A stretch of DNA of 17,468 bases, from positions 1-17,468 of the forward strand of contig JAPKDE010000030.1 in assembly GCA_028822675.1 (NCBI GenBank), written 5' to 3'. A program made the position numbers and the translations under genes. The notes beneath the pieces were generated by a model. It searched no databases, was not told the origin of the DNA, and saw only the letters and a program-made list of their open reading frames with translations. The stretch is from Dehalococcoidia bacterium (GTDB lineage: Bacteria > Chloroflexota > Dehalococcoidia > UBA3495). This document shows positions 1 to 6,451 of the stretch, piece after piece. How positions within the stretch are numbered: position 1 is the first letter of the stretch; each line of letters starts with the position of its first letter.

Positions 1-65
1 ACGACTGGGAGAAGGCCACCAACATGGTGGACCGTTTCTTGAGCACCTACGACCTACCGGAGTAA
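1..65 (+). CDS. C-terminal end of a gene truncated by the window edge
   Basis: Reading from base 3, the plus strand encodes the 20 residues DWEKATNMVDRFLSTYDLPE and then TAA at 63-65. The amphipathic, well-formed tail and the clean stop suggest the end of a real protein. It is too short to assign a family. The next feature on this strand is about 600 bases away, so it is probably the last gene of its unit. No clear terminator follows before the minus-strand receiver remnant. Confidence 0.5.
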   Translation, partial: DWEKATNMVDRFLSTYDLPE

Positions 66-116
66 CCACTGGGTTTGGTATGTGTGCTTGGGGGTGTTTT
101 GGGGTAACGGGGAGGT

Positions 117-482
117 TTAGGCTGCCTGAGCTAGCATATTAATTTTTCCAGCAAGCTTGGAAACGGAGAACGGTTTGGCCAGAAACTCAGCTTTGAACTC
201 CGGCCCGCAGCGATCAGCGACTTCTTTATATGGCAACCTGGAGGTCAACAGCACCTGAATGCCCGAATTCGACACCCGAAGCTTTTCTGCCAACTGAATG
301 CCTCCCATATAAGGCCTGGATACGTCACTCAGTAAGATATCAATCCTGGGGGTGGACTGAGCCTCAGCAACCTCCAGGGCTTCCAACCCGTTCCCGGCGA
401 TGAGAACCGCATAGCCTTCCCGGCGTAACACTGTTGAGAAAAACTCCAACAAGAGCAGACTTCGAAACGCGGCATAAATCAC
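117..482 (-). pseudogene. Degenerate response-regulator receiver domain (remnant)
   Basis: The 121-residue product matches the receiver (CheY-like) fold from its first helix to its end. It keeps the helix after the first strand (STVLRREGYAVLIAGNGLEAL), a phospho-acceptor Asp in LLSDVSRPYMGG (about residue 53), the switch Thr (LLTS, residue 80) and the conserved Lys (LAKPF, residue 103). The N-terminal acidic pair normally written as VDD is absent: the first strand reads MIYAAFRS. The usual MP after the Asp is RP. The only start is a GTG at 482 with no Shine-Dalgarno sequence, and nothing coding lies upstream on this strand. It resembles the C-terminal receiver of a hybrid kinase left after the rest was lost. 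It could instead be an expressed, phosphorylation-deficient receiver. The family assignment is firm; the pseudogene call is an inference. Confidence 0.55.
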
Positions 483-670
483 TGGGCAAACACTATAAAC
501 AAGAAAGTAATCTAGGCAGAACCCCTGGGTGGTAAGGCTCCAAATAGCAAACTTGACCAGACTTTATGCCACCAAATAAATGCTAATAATCTGCGGAAGC
601 AATGCACCTATTTTTCTCGATCTCTTATTAAGCCACCGCAGACCCTGATATCCACCCTAAGGTGTGATTG
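483..670. other. Intergenic stretch, no gene recognised
   Basis: AT-rich DNA between the receiver remnant and the small ORF at 671. I see no ORF with a ribosome binding site, no tRNA cloverleaf and no recognisable RNA family. It may hold the promoter of whatever transcript ends at the terminator at 758-788. Confidence 0.4.
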
Positions 671-745
671 ATGTGGGAGGGACGTCTGGCCGCTACCTTG
701 GATCCTTTATTCTCTGATGAAGGTGGCGGGTCAGCTTATTCGTAA
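671..745 (+). CDS. Possible 24-aa small ORF in front of a terminator
   Basis: ATG at 671 opens a 24-codon frame, starting MWEGRLAATLDPLFSDEGGG and ending at TAA 743-745. AAGGTG sits six bases upstream as a plausible Shine-Dalgarno sequence. An in-frame TGA at 665-667 fixes the upstream limit. A strong intrinsic terminator begins 12 bases after the stop. No family is recognised. Alternatives are that the transcript is a non-coding RNA or that the ORF is chance. The support is positional only (SD, ORF, terminator in order), so the call is tentative. Confidence 0.28.
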   Translation: MWEGRLAATLDPLFSDEGGGSAYS

Positions 746-757
746 ACAGGCAAGATT

Positions 758-788
758 GGCCGTTGCATTGCAACGGCCTTTTCTTTTG
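758..788 (+). terminator. Rho-independent terminator
   Basis: A perfect 9-bp stem GGCCGTTGC/GCAACGGCC closes an ATT loop and is followed by TTTTCTTTT. The T-tract is on the plus-strand side only, so it acts on rightward transcripts. No annotated plus-strand gene ends nearby except the possible 24-aa ORF at 671-745. Confidence 0.85.
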
Positions 789-911
789 CCAATTCAACAA
801 GCCTTTTCACTCCCATAATATCTGGCGATCTTGCAGGCCATTTGGCGGTATTAGAAGGCCCACGCGGCCCTAGGATAAGACACTCAAATGACAGAAAATA
901 TAGCTGCCGAG

Positions 912-947
912 GTAACTAGCAAAGTAACTAGCTGATCTGAAAGATCA
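912..947 (+). promoter_or_regulatory. Tandem GTAACTAGC repeats and hairpin before the 961 gene
   Basis: GTAACTAGC occurs at 912-920 and again at 924-932, a 12-base period that is close to one helical turn. Immediately after comes TGATCT-GAA-AGATCA (933-947), a 6-bp hairpin that ends two bases before the GAGG Shine-Dalgarno sequence of the gene starting at 961. The repeats could be a tandem protein-binding site, and the hairpin could modulate translation. Neither role is shown by the sequence alone. Confidence 0.35.
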
Positions 948-960
948 AGTGAGGACAGCT

Positions 961-1173
961 ATGAGAATTGAACTGACTAACGGCAACAAATGGTTGACAA
1001 GATTTGGAATGACCATCATTTCGCCCGTGCTGATTGCGATGGGCGCAGTGGTTGTAATCGCTCTGACCACACCCGATTTGCAGGCTGTGTCAGTTGTTTC
1101 TGCCGCCATTGCTCTCTTGATGGTGAGCACCATGGTGACCCGCGAGACACCTGCTATGCAGAACTCGGACTAA
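961..1173 (+). CDS. Small membrane protein, two transmembrane segments
   Basis: 70 residues from ATG 961. This start is chosen because GAGG lies six bases upstream, whereas the ATG at 949 has no binding site. After a short polar N-terminus (MRIELTNGNKWLTR) there are two hydrophobic stretches, about residues 16-38 (GMTIISPVLIAMGAVVVIAL) and 44-62 (VSVVSAAIALLMVSTMV), with a polar tail. No family is recognised. The next gene begins 38 bases downstream with its own strong Shine-Dalgarno sequence, and a shared terminator follows at 1681-1711, so the two form a short operon. Confidence 0.6.
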   Translation: MRIELTNGNKWLTRFGMTIISPVLIAMGAVVVIALTTPDLQAVSVVSAAIALLMVSTMVTRETPAMQNSD

Positions 1174-1211
1174 TGGAATTAGCAATTTAAACTCTGGACA
1201 AGGAGGCTCCC

Positions 1212-1601
1212 ATGTGTGAATCCGTTGATTTGATTCCGTTGGTGGAATCAGAAGCCTTGGTGCTGGAGATGCCAATACCCGAGGAAATGTATCCGGAGAC
1301 AGTGGAGTTGGTTGAATTATTGGCCAACGTCCCAAAGGTGGCAGTGACCGCATCTATCACCAAGGTGTTCGGCCCGTGTCCTCTGGGCATGATGCCCGGC
1401 AACGCCTGGAAGATTGGCCCGGATGGTAAGTTGTCTCGCAACATGTGTCGTCCAGGTGCCACCGTGCTGAGCGCGTTGTTCCGGATGGCCGACGGAGATG
1501 CCATAGGCCGGTCAACGGCTTGTGAGTGTGTGTACGCAGGCAGAGCAGTGACGTTTACGGTACGGGAGGCGGAGGGTGATCCTATGGAGACGCCAGGCTA
1601 A
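1212..1601 (+). CDS. TIGR04076-like uncharacterised protein
   Basis: 129 residues; start supported by AAGGAGG five bases before the ATG. Residues 45-121 follow the pattern I associate with the TIGR04076 family: a beta strand (VAVTASITKV), then a Cys-Pro-x-Gly loop (GPCPLGMMPGNAW, Cys56), IGPDGKLSRNMC (Cys79), a helix (GATVLSALFRM) and a C-terminal strand after Cys104 and Cys106. The first 44 residues are an acidic extension (VESEALVLEMPIPEEMYPETVELVELL in two segments) that the family normally lacks. The biochemical role of the family is not known; the conserved cysteines could bind metal or be redox active. It is co-transcribed with the membrane protein at 961. Family assignment is from memory of the motif pattern. 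Confidence 0.7.
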   Translation: MCESVDLIPLVESEALVLEMPIPEEMYPETVELVELLANVPKVAVTASITKVFGPCPLGMMPGNAWKIGPDGKLSRNMCRPGATVLSALFRMADGDAIGRSTACECVYAGRAVTFTVREAEGDPMETPG

Positions 1602-1680
1602 GATGAAAATCAGCCGTCTGTTCAGATAAAGACACCAGGTTAAGATCAGAGGCGGTAGCCTGTACTCGTCATGCTGAGCT

Positions 1681-1711
1681 AAAAGCCGACGCTTAACTGC
1701 GTCGGCTTTTT
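1681..1711. terminator. Bidirectional terminator between convergent operons
   Basis: AAAAGCCGACGC/GCGTCGGCTTTT forms a perfect 12-bp stem around the loop TTAACT, with A/T tracts on both outer flanks. It lies between the plus-strand TIGR04076-like gene and the minus-strand small membrane gene, whose stop codon (1712) directly abuts it, so it can end transcripts from both sides. Confidence 0.88.
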
Positions 1712-1939
1712 CTATTGGGTGAGGTTCTCTCGCTTGTGCCTTTGGACAAACCGCTGCAGGGCAACAAGCGACCAGAGCCCTTCAATGACAGTGATTGGGT
1801 AGACCCCTTCTATGCCGCTGTAGAGCGACGTCATACCCGATCCAATGGCAAAGACCAGCACCAGCCACTTGGACCTTTCCTCGGCCCAGTAAGAAAGGAA
1901 CATGATGCTCACCGCAATGACGCCGAAGATGGTCAACAT
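1712..1939 (-). CDS. Small membrane protein cotranscribed with acr3
   Basis: 75 residues, starting MLTIFGVIAVSIMFLSYWAE. The first hydrophobic segment spans about residues 2-18, followed by ERSKW. A second hydrophobic region about 26-62 (LVLVFAIGSGMTSLYSGIEG then YPITVIEGLWSLVALQRF) may cross the membrane twice. The tail is basic (RHKREN). Similar short three-segment proteins are widespread and of unknown function. The ATG is seven bases after the acr3 stop, with AGGGG about 11 bases upstream, so translation is probably coupled. A link with arsenite export is inferred only from position. Confidence 0.65.
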   Translation of the reverse strand: MLTIFGVIAVSIMFLSYWAEERSKWLVLVFAIGSGMTSLYSGIEGVYPITVIEGLWSLVALQRFVQRHKRENLTQ

Positions 1940-1946
1940 CTGTGGT

Positions 1947-3047
1947 CTACCCCTCTGAGACGGCCAACTCGGCCGAGAAGTATCGACGTTGGAAAAATAG
2001 CGCTACATTGACCAGTCCAATCAGCACGGGCACTTCAACCAACGGCCCCACCACCGCTGCCAGAGCCTGACCAGAGCCAATGCCAAACACGCCGACTGCC
2101 ACAGCGATCGCCAGCTCAAAGTTGTTGCTGGACGCCGTGAGCGCCACTGTGGTGGTCTTTGAGTAACCAAATCCCATCCTCTTTCCCATGTAGAAGGAGA
2201 CCAAGAACATCACCACAAAGTAAATACTCAGTGGGATGGCAATTCTTACCACATCCAAGGGGATGTCCACGATAACGCTCCCCTTCAGGGAGAACATTAC
2301 GAGGATGGTAAACAGCAGAGCCACCAGGGTTATAGGGCTGATCTTGGGGATGAAGACCTGCTCAAACCAGAATCGGCCCATGGTCCGCAGCAGCACGTAC
2401 CGCGAGACTATCCCCGCCAAGAACGGTATCCCCAAGTAAATGGAAACGCTTTTGGCTATCTGGACAATTGTTATGTCCACAACCACGCCTTCCAGACCGA
2501 AGAACGGCGGCAGGACGGTGATGAAAATGTAGGCGTAGAGGGAGTAGAACAGTATCTGGAAAAGGGAGTTGATAGCCACCAACCCCGCTACATACTGGCT
2601 ATCACCCTTGGCCAGTTCGTTCCAGACAATCACCATGGCAATGCAACGGGCCGTGCCAATGAGAATCACGCCAACCATGAATTCCGGGTAATCCCGGAGG
2701 AACAAGATGGCGAGGAAGAACATCAGCACCGGGCCAATGAGCCAGTTCTGCACCAGCGACAGCAACAGGATTTTCCAGTTGCGGAATACCTCACCCAGTT
2801 CTTCATAACGTACTTTGGCCAACGGCGGGTACATCATCAGAATTAGGCCCAAGGCGATTGGGACAGAAGTGGAGCCAATGGTCAGAGAATCGGTGAACGA
2901 GGAAATCTCTGGCCAAGCGTTGCCGCTGGCAACGCCAATGGCCATTGCCAGGAATATCCAAACCGTTAGGTAGCGGTCAAGCAGCGACAATCGGCCAAGG
3001 CCAATCGTCGCTGACTCCGCAGGCAACGGAGATTGCAAATTACTCAT
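1947..3047 (-). CDS. acr3: ACR3-family arsenite efflux permease
   Basis: 366 residues with ten hydrophobic segments, as expected for ACR3 (Arsenical-resistance-3) carriers, which expel arsenite As(OH)3 using the proton gradient. Diagnostic motifs are [13 protein letters not shown], with the essential Cys at residue 135 (Cys129 in the Corynebacterium protein), [20 protein letters not shown], and [10 protein letters not shown], with the conserved Glu at 338 (Glu305 in Corynebacterium). The N-terminus is a short cytoplasmic leader before [17 protein letters not shown]. The ATG at 3047 has only a weak upstream binding site. No ArsR, ArsC or ArsM lies nearby, so regulation is unclear. A small membrane protein follows seven bases later in the same operon. 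Family assignment is confident. Confidence 0.95.
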   Translation of the reverse strand: MSNLQSPLPAESATIGLGRLSLLDRYLTVWIFLAMAIGVASGNAWPEISSFTDSLTIGSTSVPIALGLILMMYPPLAKVRYEELGEVFRNWKILLLSLVQNWLIGPVLMFFLAILFLRDYPEFMVGVILIGTARCIAMVIVWNELAKGDSQYVAGLVAINSLFQILFYSLYAYIFITVLPPFFGLEGVVVDITIVQIAKSVSIYLGIPFLAGIVSRYVLLRTMGRFWFEQVFIPKISPITLVALLFTILVMFSLKGSVIVDIPLDVVRIAIPLSIYFVVMFLVSFYMGKRMGFGYSKTTTVALTASSNNFELAIAVAVGVFGIGSGQALAAVVGPLVEVPVLIGLVNVALFFQRRYFSAELAVSEG

Positions 3048-3092
3048 TCATAGCTTTAATCGAGACCGTGGTCAATCCGGGATTAGCCGAGA

Positions 3093-3566
3093 TCAGTTGG
3101 CCGGAGGCCCTTCGTCAAACTGCACCAGTATGCCGTCCGGGTCATAAACAAAGATGGTGCGCACGTTGCCGGAAGCGTCGGTGAAGTCTTCAATCGTGCC
3201 TGCCAGTGGCACACCCTTGGCAATCAACTCTTCGGCAAACTCTTTTACGTTTTCCACGCCAAAGGAGATGTGGGTAACGCCTTTCTGGTCCAGTTTTATG
3301 GGCTCTCCGCCAACCACGTCACCCGGGTGTGAGGTCAGAACTAGAAACGGCTCACCGTGGGCCGGGTCGTCGAACCAAATGTTGGCCACCGTGCGTGATT
3401 TTCTAGGGGTCTCGTACATCTCCGAAGATTCTGCACCAGGACGTTTGGCCATCTCTTGGGTGGTGTGCATTTTCACGACCAGACCCAAGTGGTCTCGGTA
3501 GAATTCAAGGGATTTCTCCAGGTCAGCCACGCAGATTGCGATGTGTGATACGCCTCTAGCTTTCAA
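3093..3566 (-). CDS. VOC (glyoxalase/dioxygenase fold) family protein
   Basis: 157 residues with two beta-alpha-beta-beta-beta modules typical of the vicinal oxygen chelate superfamily. The first is GVSHIAICVADLEKSLEFYRDHLGL (in pieces from residue 5) and the second is GVTHISFGVENVKEF, ending with YDPDGILVQFDE. Candidate metal ligands are His8 and His99. The position usually held by a Glu near the end is Gln149, so the metal site may differ from glyoxalase I. The start is a TTG at 3566 backed by GGAGA five to six bases upstream; no ATG fits. Substrate is unknown. The gene follows the same direction as acr3, 45 bases upstream of it, and could be part of that unit; it diverges from the CoA-transferase. 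Confidence 0.85.
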   Translation of the reverse strand: MKARGVSHIAICVADLEKSLEFYRDHLGLVVKMHTTQEMAKRPGAESSEMYETPRKSRTVANIWFDDPAHGEPFLVLTSHPGDVVGGEPIKLDQKGVTHISFGVENVKEFAEELIAKGVPLAGTIEDFTDASGNVRTIFVYDPDGILVQFDEGPPAN

Positions 3567-3601
3567 TTTAGTCTCCGTCCGGATTATTCATTTATGAGAT
3601 T

Positions 3602-3632
3602 CGCCAAACAATACGCGAGTTTGTCTTTGGCG
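3602..3632. repeat. Inverted repeat in a divergent promoter region
   Basis: CGCCAAA (3602-3608) and TTTGGCG (3626-3632) are perfect 7-base arms separated by 17 bases, in the 208-base gap between the divergent VOC and CoA-transferase genes. It could be an operator. The spacing is larger than for most dimeric repressors, so this is a weak call. I saw no consensus -35/-10 pair that would fix a promoter here. Confidence 0.3.
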
Positions 3633-3774
3633 GCGGCGCAAATATTAGTGGGCAGACGCGGGAATGTCAAAGGCAGTTTAAGTGCCGAGCCCGGTGTAAG
3701 ATGCTGGGAAATATGAATATACGCTTTCTTCCTTGGCCCACTTGACGTTACGGAAGAAGGCATGAGGTGTACCT

Positions 3775-5040
3775 ATGATTCAAGAAGGAACTCAAACTGG
3801 AACCCAAGCCGGGAAGAAATTGCCCTTGCCCCTGGATGGTATCAGAGTGCTGGACGCCACCCATATCGTAGCTGGGCCGTTTTGTTCAATGATATTAGCT
3901 GATATGGGTGCAGACGTAATAAAAATCGAGCGTCCGCGTACCGGAGACCTGGCGCGGGCGCGCGGTCCATTCATCAAAACTGAAGATGGCCGAGAGACCA
4001 GCTCCCGGTTCCTGGGGGTAAACCGCAACAAGAAAAGCGTTTCTATAGACCTGCGCAACCCCCGATGCAAAGAGGCTTTTGAGGAGCTGGTTCGGAACTC
4101 CGACGTTCTGGTGGACAACTGGGGTTCCGGCGCTTTCCGCCGTCTTGGGCTTGGCTATGACCACCTGAGCCAGATCAACCCCGGCCTGGTCTACGCTAGC
4201 ATCACCGGCTACGGCGATAGTCCCGACCTAACCGGCCCCTACTCAAACCGGCCCGCCAACAACTTGGCCATCCAGGCCATGTCTGGCTGGATGGAGATTA
4301 CCGGCGATCCTGACGGCGTGCCACAGAGCGTGGGAGACAACATCGGAGATTCCATCCCTGGCGTCTGGTCAGCTCTGGGAATCGTCTTGGCTTTGGAGAC
4401 TCGCCGCAAGACTGGCTTGGGCCAGTACGTGGATATGGCCATGTACGAGTGCATGGTCTCCCACATTGAGAGCAACATGAACACCTATCAGGCTACCGGC
4501 AGCAACCCGGCCCGCTCTCGTGATCGCAACGCCACTGCCGGTATCACCTTCAAGGCCAAGGACGGCTATTGCGTCTTGGCCGGCGTGCGTTCTCCGGCCC
4601 GTATGCGAGACCTGTGGACACTGATTGGCCGTGAAGACCTGTTGGAAGGGGATGACAGGTACCTGGCCGGGCCTGGCATGGACGGCCAGTTCTACACCGA
4701 CCACATCATCCCGGCCATCGAGGGTTGGTCCTCAAACATCAAAAAATTCCAGGTGGCGGCGACACTCACAGAGATTGGCTTTTCCATGGGCGTGACCCAG
4801 ACGGTGGCCGACCTGGCCAACTGCCCGCAACTGGAAGCACGGCAAATGTTTGTGGATACAGGAGATACCCTTGGCGGCACGTTCAGAGGTGTGAAAACAC
4901 CAGCTCGGCTTACCGCCTGCATCGACTCACCATCTGAGACCGCGCCAACTCTGGGCCAGCACAACTCAGAGATACTGTGTTCCATTGGCGGGATGACGGC
5001 TGACGAGGTTGTTGCACTGGAGGCAGAAGGGGCGTTGTAG
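3775..5040 (+). CDS. CaiB/BaiF-type class III CoA-transferase
   Basis: 421 residues, close to the usual length of family III CoA-transferases, which move CoA between carboxylic acids through an Asp-bound mixed anhydride. Seen in order: LDGIRVLDATHIVAGPFCSM and LADMGADVIKIERPRTGD (nucleotide-fold start, residues 20-58), FLGVNRNKKSVSIDL (79-92), LVYASITGYG (138-147), GDNIGDSIPG (187-196; Asp192 lies where the catalytic Asp169 of formyl-CoA transferase is expected), and RKTGLGQYVDMAMYE. ATG 3775 has GAGGTG five bases upstream. It stands alone, convergent with an MFS exporter, so its acid substrate cannot be inferred. Racemase members such as alpha-methylacyl-CoA racemase share this fold, but the motif set fits a transferase better. 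Confidence 0.93.
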   Translation: MIQEGTQTGTQAGKKLPLPLDGIRVLDATHIVAGPFCSMILADMGADVIKIERPRTGDLARARGPFIKTEDGRETSSRFLGVNRNKKSVSIDLRNPRCKEAFEELVRNSDVLVDNWGSGAFRRLGLGYDHLSQINPGLVYASITGYGDSPDLTGPYSNRPANNLAIQAMSGWMEITGDPDGVPQSVGDNIGDSIPGVWSALGIVLALETRRKTGLGQYVDMAMYECMVSHIESNMNTYQATGSNPARSRDRNATAGITFKAKDGYCVLAGVRSPARMRDLWTLIGREDLLEGDDRYLAGPGMDGQFYTDHIIPAIEGWSSNIKKFQVAATLTEIGFSMGVTQTVADLANCPQLEARQMFVDTGDTLGGTFRGVKTPARLTACIDSPSETAPTLGQHNSEILCSIGGMTADEVVALEAEGAL

Positions 5041-5073
5041 CGCCCGGTTCCACTACCTGCAAGTTAGAGACCG

Positions 5074-6348
5074 TCAGTTATTAACCGGTTCCGGCGGCGG
5101 GGCTGTTGGGTGTCTGACCAGAGGTGAGAAGACCATCACTGGCACCAAGAGCAGCAGCCCCAGGGATATGCTGATGGCCACTGCCGTCTGGGCGCCCATA
5201 TAGTTGGCAACGGTTCCTATCGCCAATCCGCCAAGGGCCGCCACTCCGATGCAATGGCCCAGCATGCCCAATGCAGTTCCCCGCATCTCTGGCTCCGAAG
5301 TGATCATGATGATGGTGGTCTGCATGGCGCTAAACCCCGCAGCCCCCAATCCGGCCACCATCAGCATCACGATTGACAATGGGTACCAGGGCGACAGGGC
5401 GAAAAACAACACGGCAATCATCTGCAATGTCAGGCCCAGGCAGAATATGCGCCCGTGATACCGAACCACTGCCAGCGATGCGATGACAGTGGCGGACAGC
5501 AAAGCTCCCACGGCGGGGGCCGAAATCAGTAGGCCAGTCAGACCCGCGCCAACCCCCAAGTGGTCTCGGGCCACCACCGGATACAGAGATTCCGTGCTGA
5601 ACGACAAGGCATTGAAGATAAACGTCACAATCAACACGCTGCGAATGGTGTTGTTCTTCAGGGAATAGGTGAGTCCGCGCGACACGGTGCGCCAGAAAGG
5701 GTAAGAGGTAGTAGACCGGATGGGGCCTCTGGACTCGACCTTATAGGTAAATACCAGGGCGGCTATATAGACCGCCAGCAAGAACACGTACGGCCCGGTG
5801 AACCCTGTCAACTCAATCAGCAGCCCGGCCATGAACGGGCCAACGAACTTCCCCAACGTGGAGTTGATGGTCTCCAACGACATTGCGCCGACGATTCGCT
5901 CGCTGCCCACCAGGTCATAGATTAGAGAGCGACGCGACGGGAATTCCAGCACAAAGATGCAGCCCAGGAAGAACGACCCAATGAAAACGTGCCAAGGCTC
6001 TACTCGGTCAATGGCGACAAGCACCAGTAGAGCACCGGTGGCAATAACGGCCACACTACGGGCTACCATCATGATGGCCCATCGGTTGGTCCGGTCGGCG
6101 ACCATACCCGAAATCAGGGCGAAGACCAGCATCGGACTCCACCGGAACATGAACAAAAGGGCCACTTGGAAGGCGGAGTCGGTGAGGTCCAACACCAGCA
6201 GGCCCATGACCACGGAGTCCATCCAGCGGCCAGTGTTATCCAGTCCGCCAGTGGCCCACAGGAGCCGGTAGTCTCGGAGTTGGAGCAGGCTACGCATCCG
6301 TCCGGACCATGACCTAGCAGGTTGTGCCGCGGGTTGGGTCTCTGCCAT
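5074..6348 (-). CDS. MFS transporter, exporter-like (MFS_3 type)
   Basis: 424 residues with twelve predicted hydrophobic segments. The cytoplasmic N-terminus is followed by LRDYRLLWATGGLDNTGRWM, typical of the EntS-like branch of the major facilitator superfamily. GMVADRTNRW (81-90) is the family motif between helices 2 and 3. FLEFPSRR-like residues (VLEFPSRRSLIYDLV) follow helix 4 or 5, and a central loop (YKVESRGPIRSTTSYPFWR) separates the halves. Members export siderophores, drugs or metabolites; the substrate here cannot be told. The tail TAPPPEPVNN is polar. A GAGAGG about 11 bases before the ATG is a poorly spaced binding site. It is separated from the upstream Mo-hydroxylase gene by 103 bases on the same strand and is convergent with the CoA-transferase. 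Confidence 0.9.
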   Translation of the reverse strand: MAETQPAAQPARSWSGRMRSLLQLRDYRLLWATGGLDNTGRWMDSVVMGLLVLDLTDSAFQVALLFMFRWSPMLVFALISGMVADRTNRWAIMMVARSVAVIATGALLVLVAIDRVEPWHVFIGSFFLGCIFVLEFPSRRSLIYDLVGSERIVGAMSLETINSTLGKFVGPFMAGLLIELTGFTGPYVFLLAVYIAALVFTYKVESRGPIRSTTSYPFWRTVSRGLTYSLKNNTIRSVLIVTFIFNALSFSTESLYPVVARDHLGVGAGLTGLLISAPAVGALLSATVIASLAVVRYHGRIFCLGLTLQMIAVLFFALSPWYPLSIVMLMVAGLGAAGFSAMQTTIIMITSEPEMRGTALGMLGHCIGVAALGGLAIGTVANYMGAQTAVAISISLGLLLLVPVMVFSPLVRHPTAPPPEPVNN

Positions 6349-6451
6349 GGTCTAGAGAACCTCTCCGCAGCACGTGGTCCAATTCAATTCCAACGCCGGA
6401 TGTGAAGAGTCGCCGCAGGGCCTGGGCCTGAGCCCGGACCTGGGATTAAAT

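Noticed and set aside
661..757. Possible known structured RNA (SRP RNA, 6S or tRNA) before the terminator at 758
   Set aside because: None of the conserved loops or the cloverleaf of these RNAs could be found.
3093..3095. UGA at the end of the VOC gene as a selenocysteine codon
   Set aside because: The VOC fold is complete at this point and only seven codons follow before another stop.
5043..5088. CCGGTT/AACCGG arms between the CoA-transferase and MFS genes, as a terminator
   Set aside because: Only six base pairs with a 34-base loop and no T-tract.
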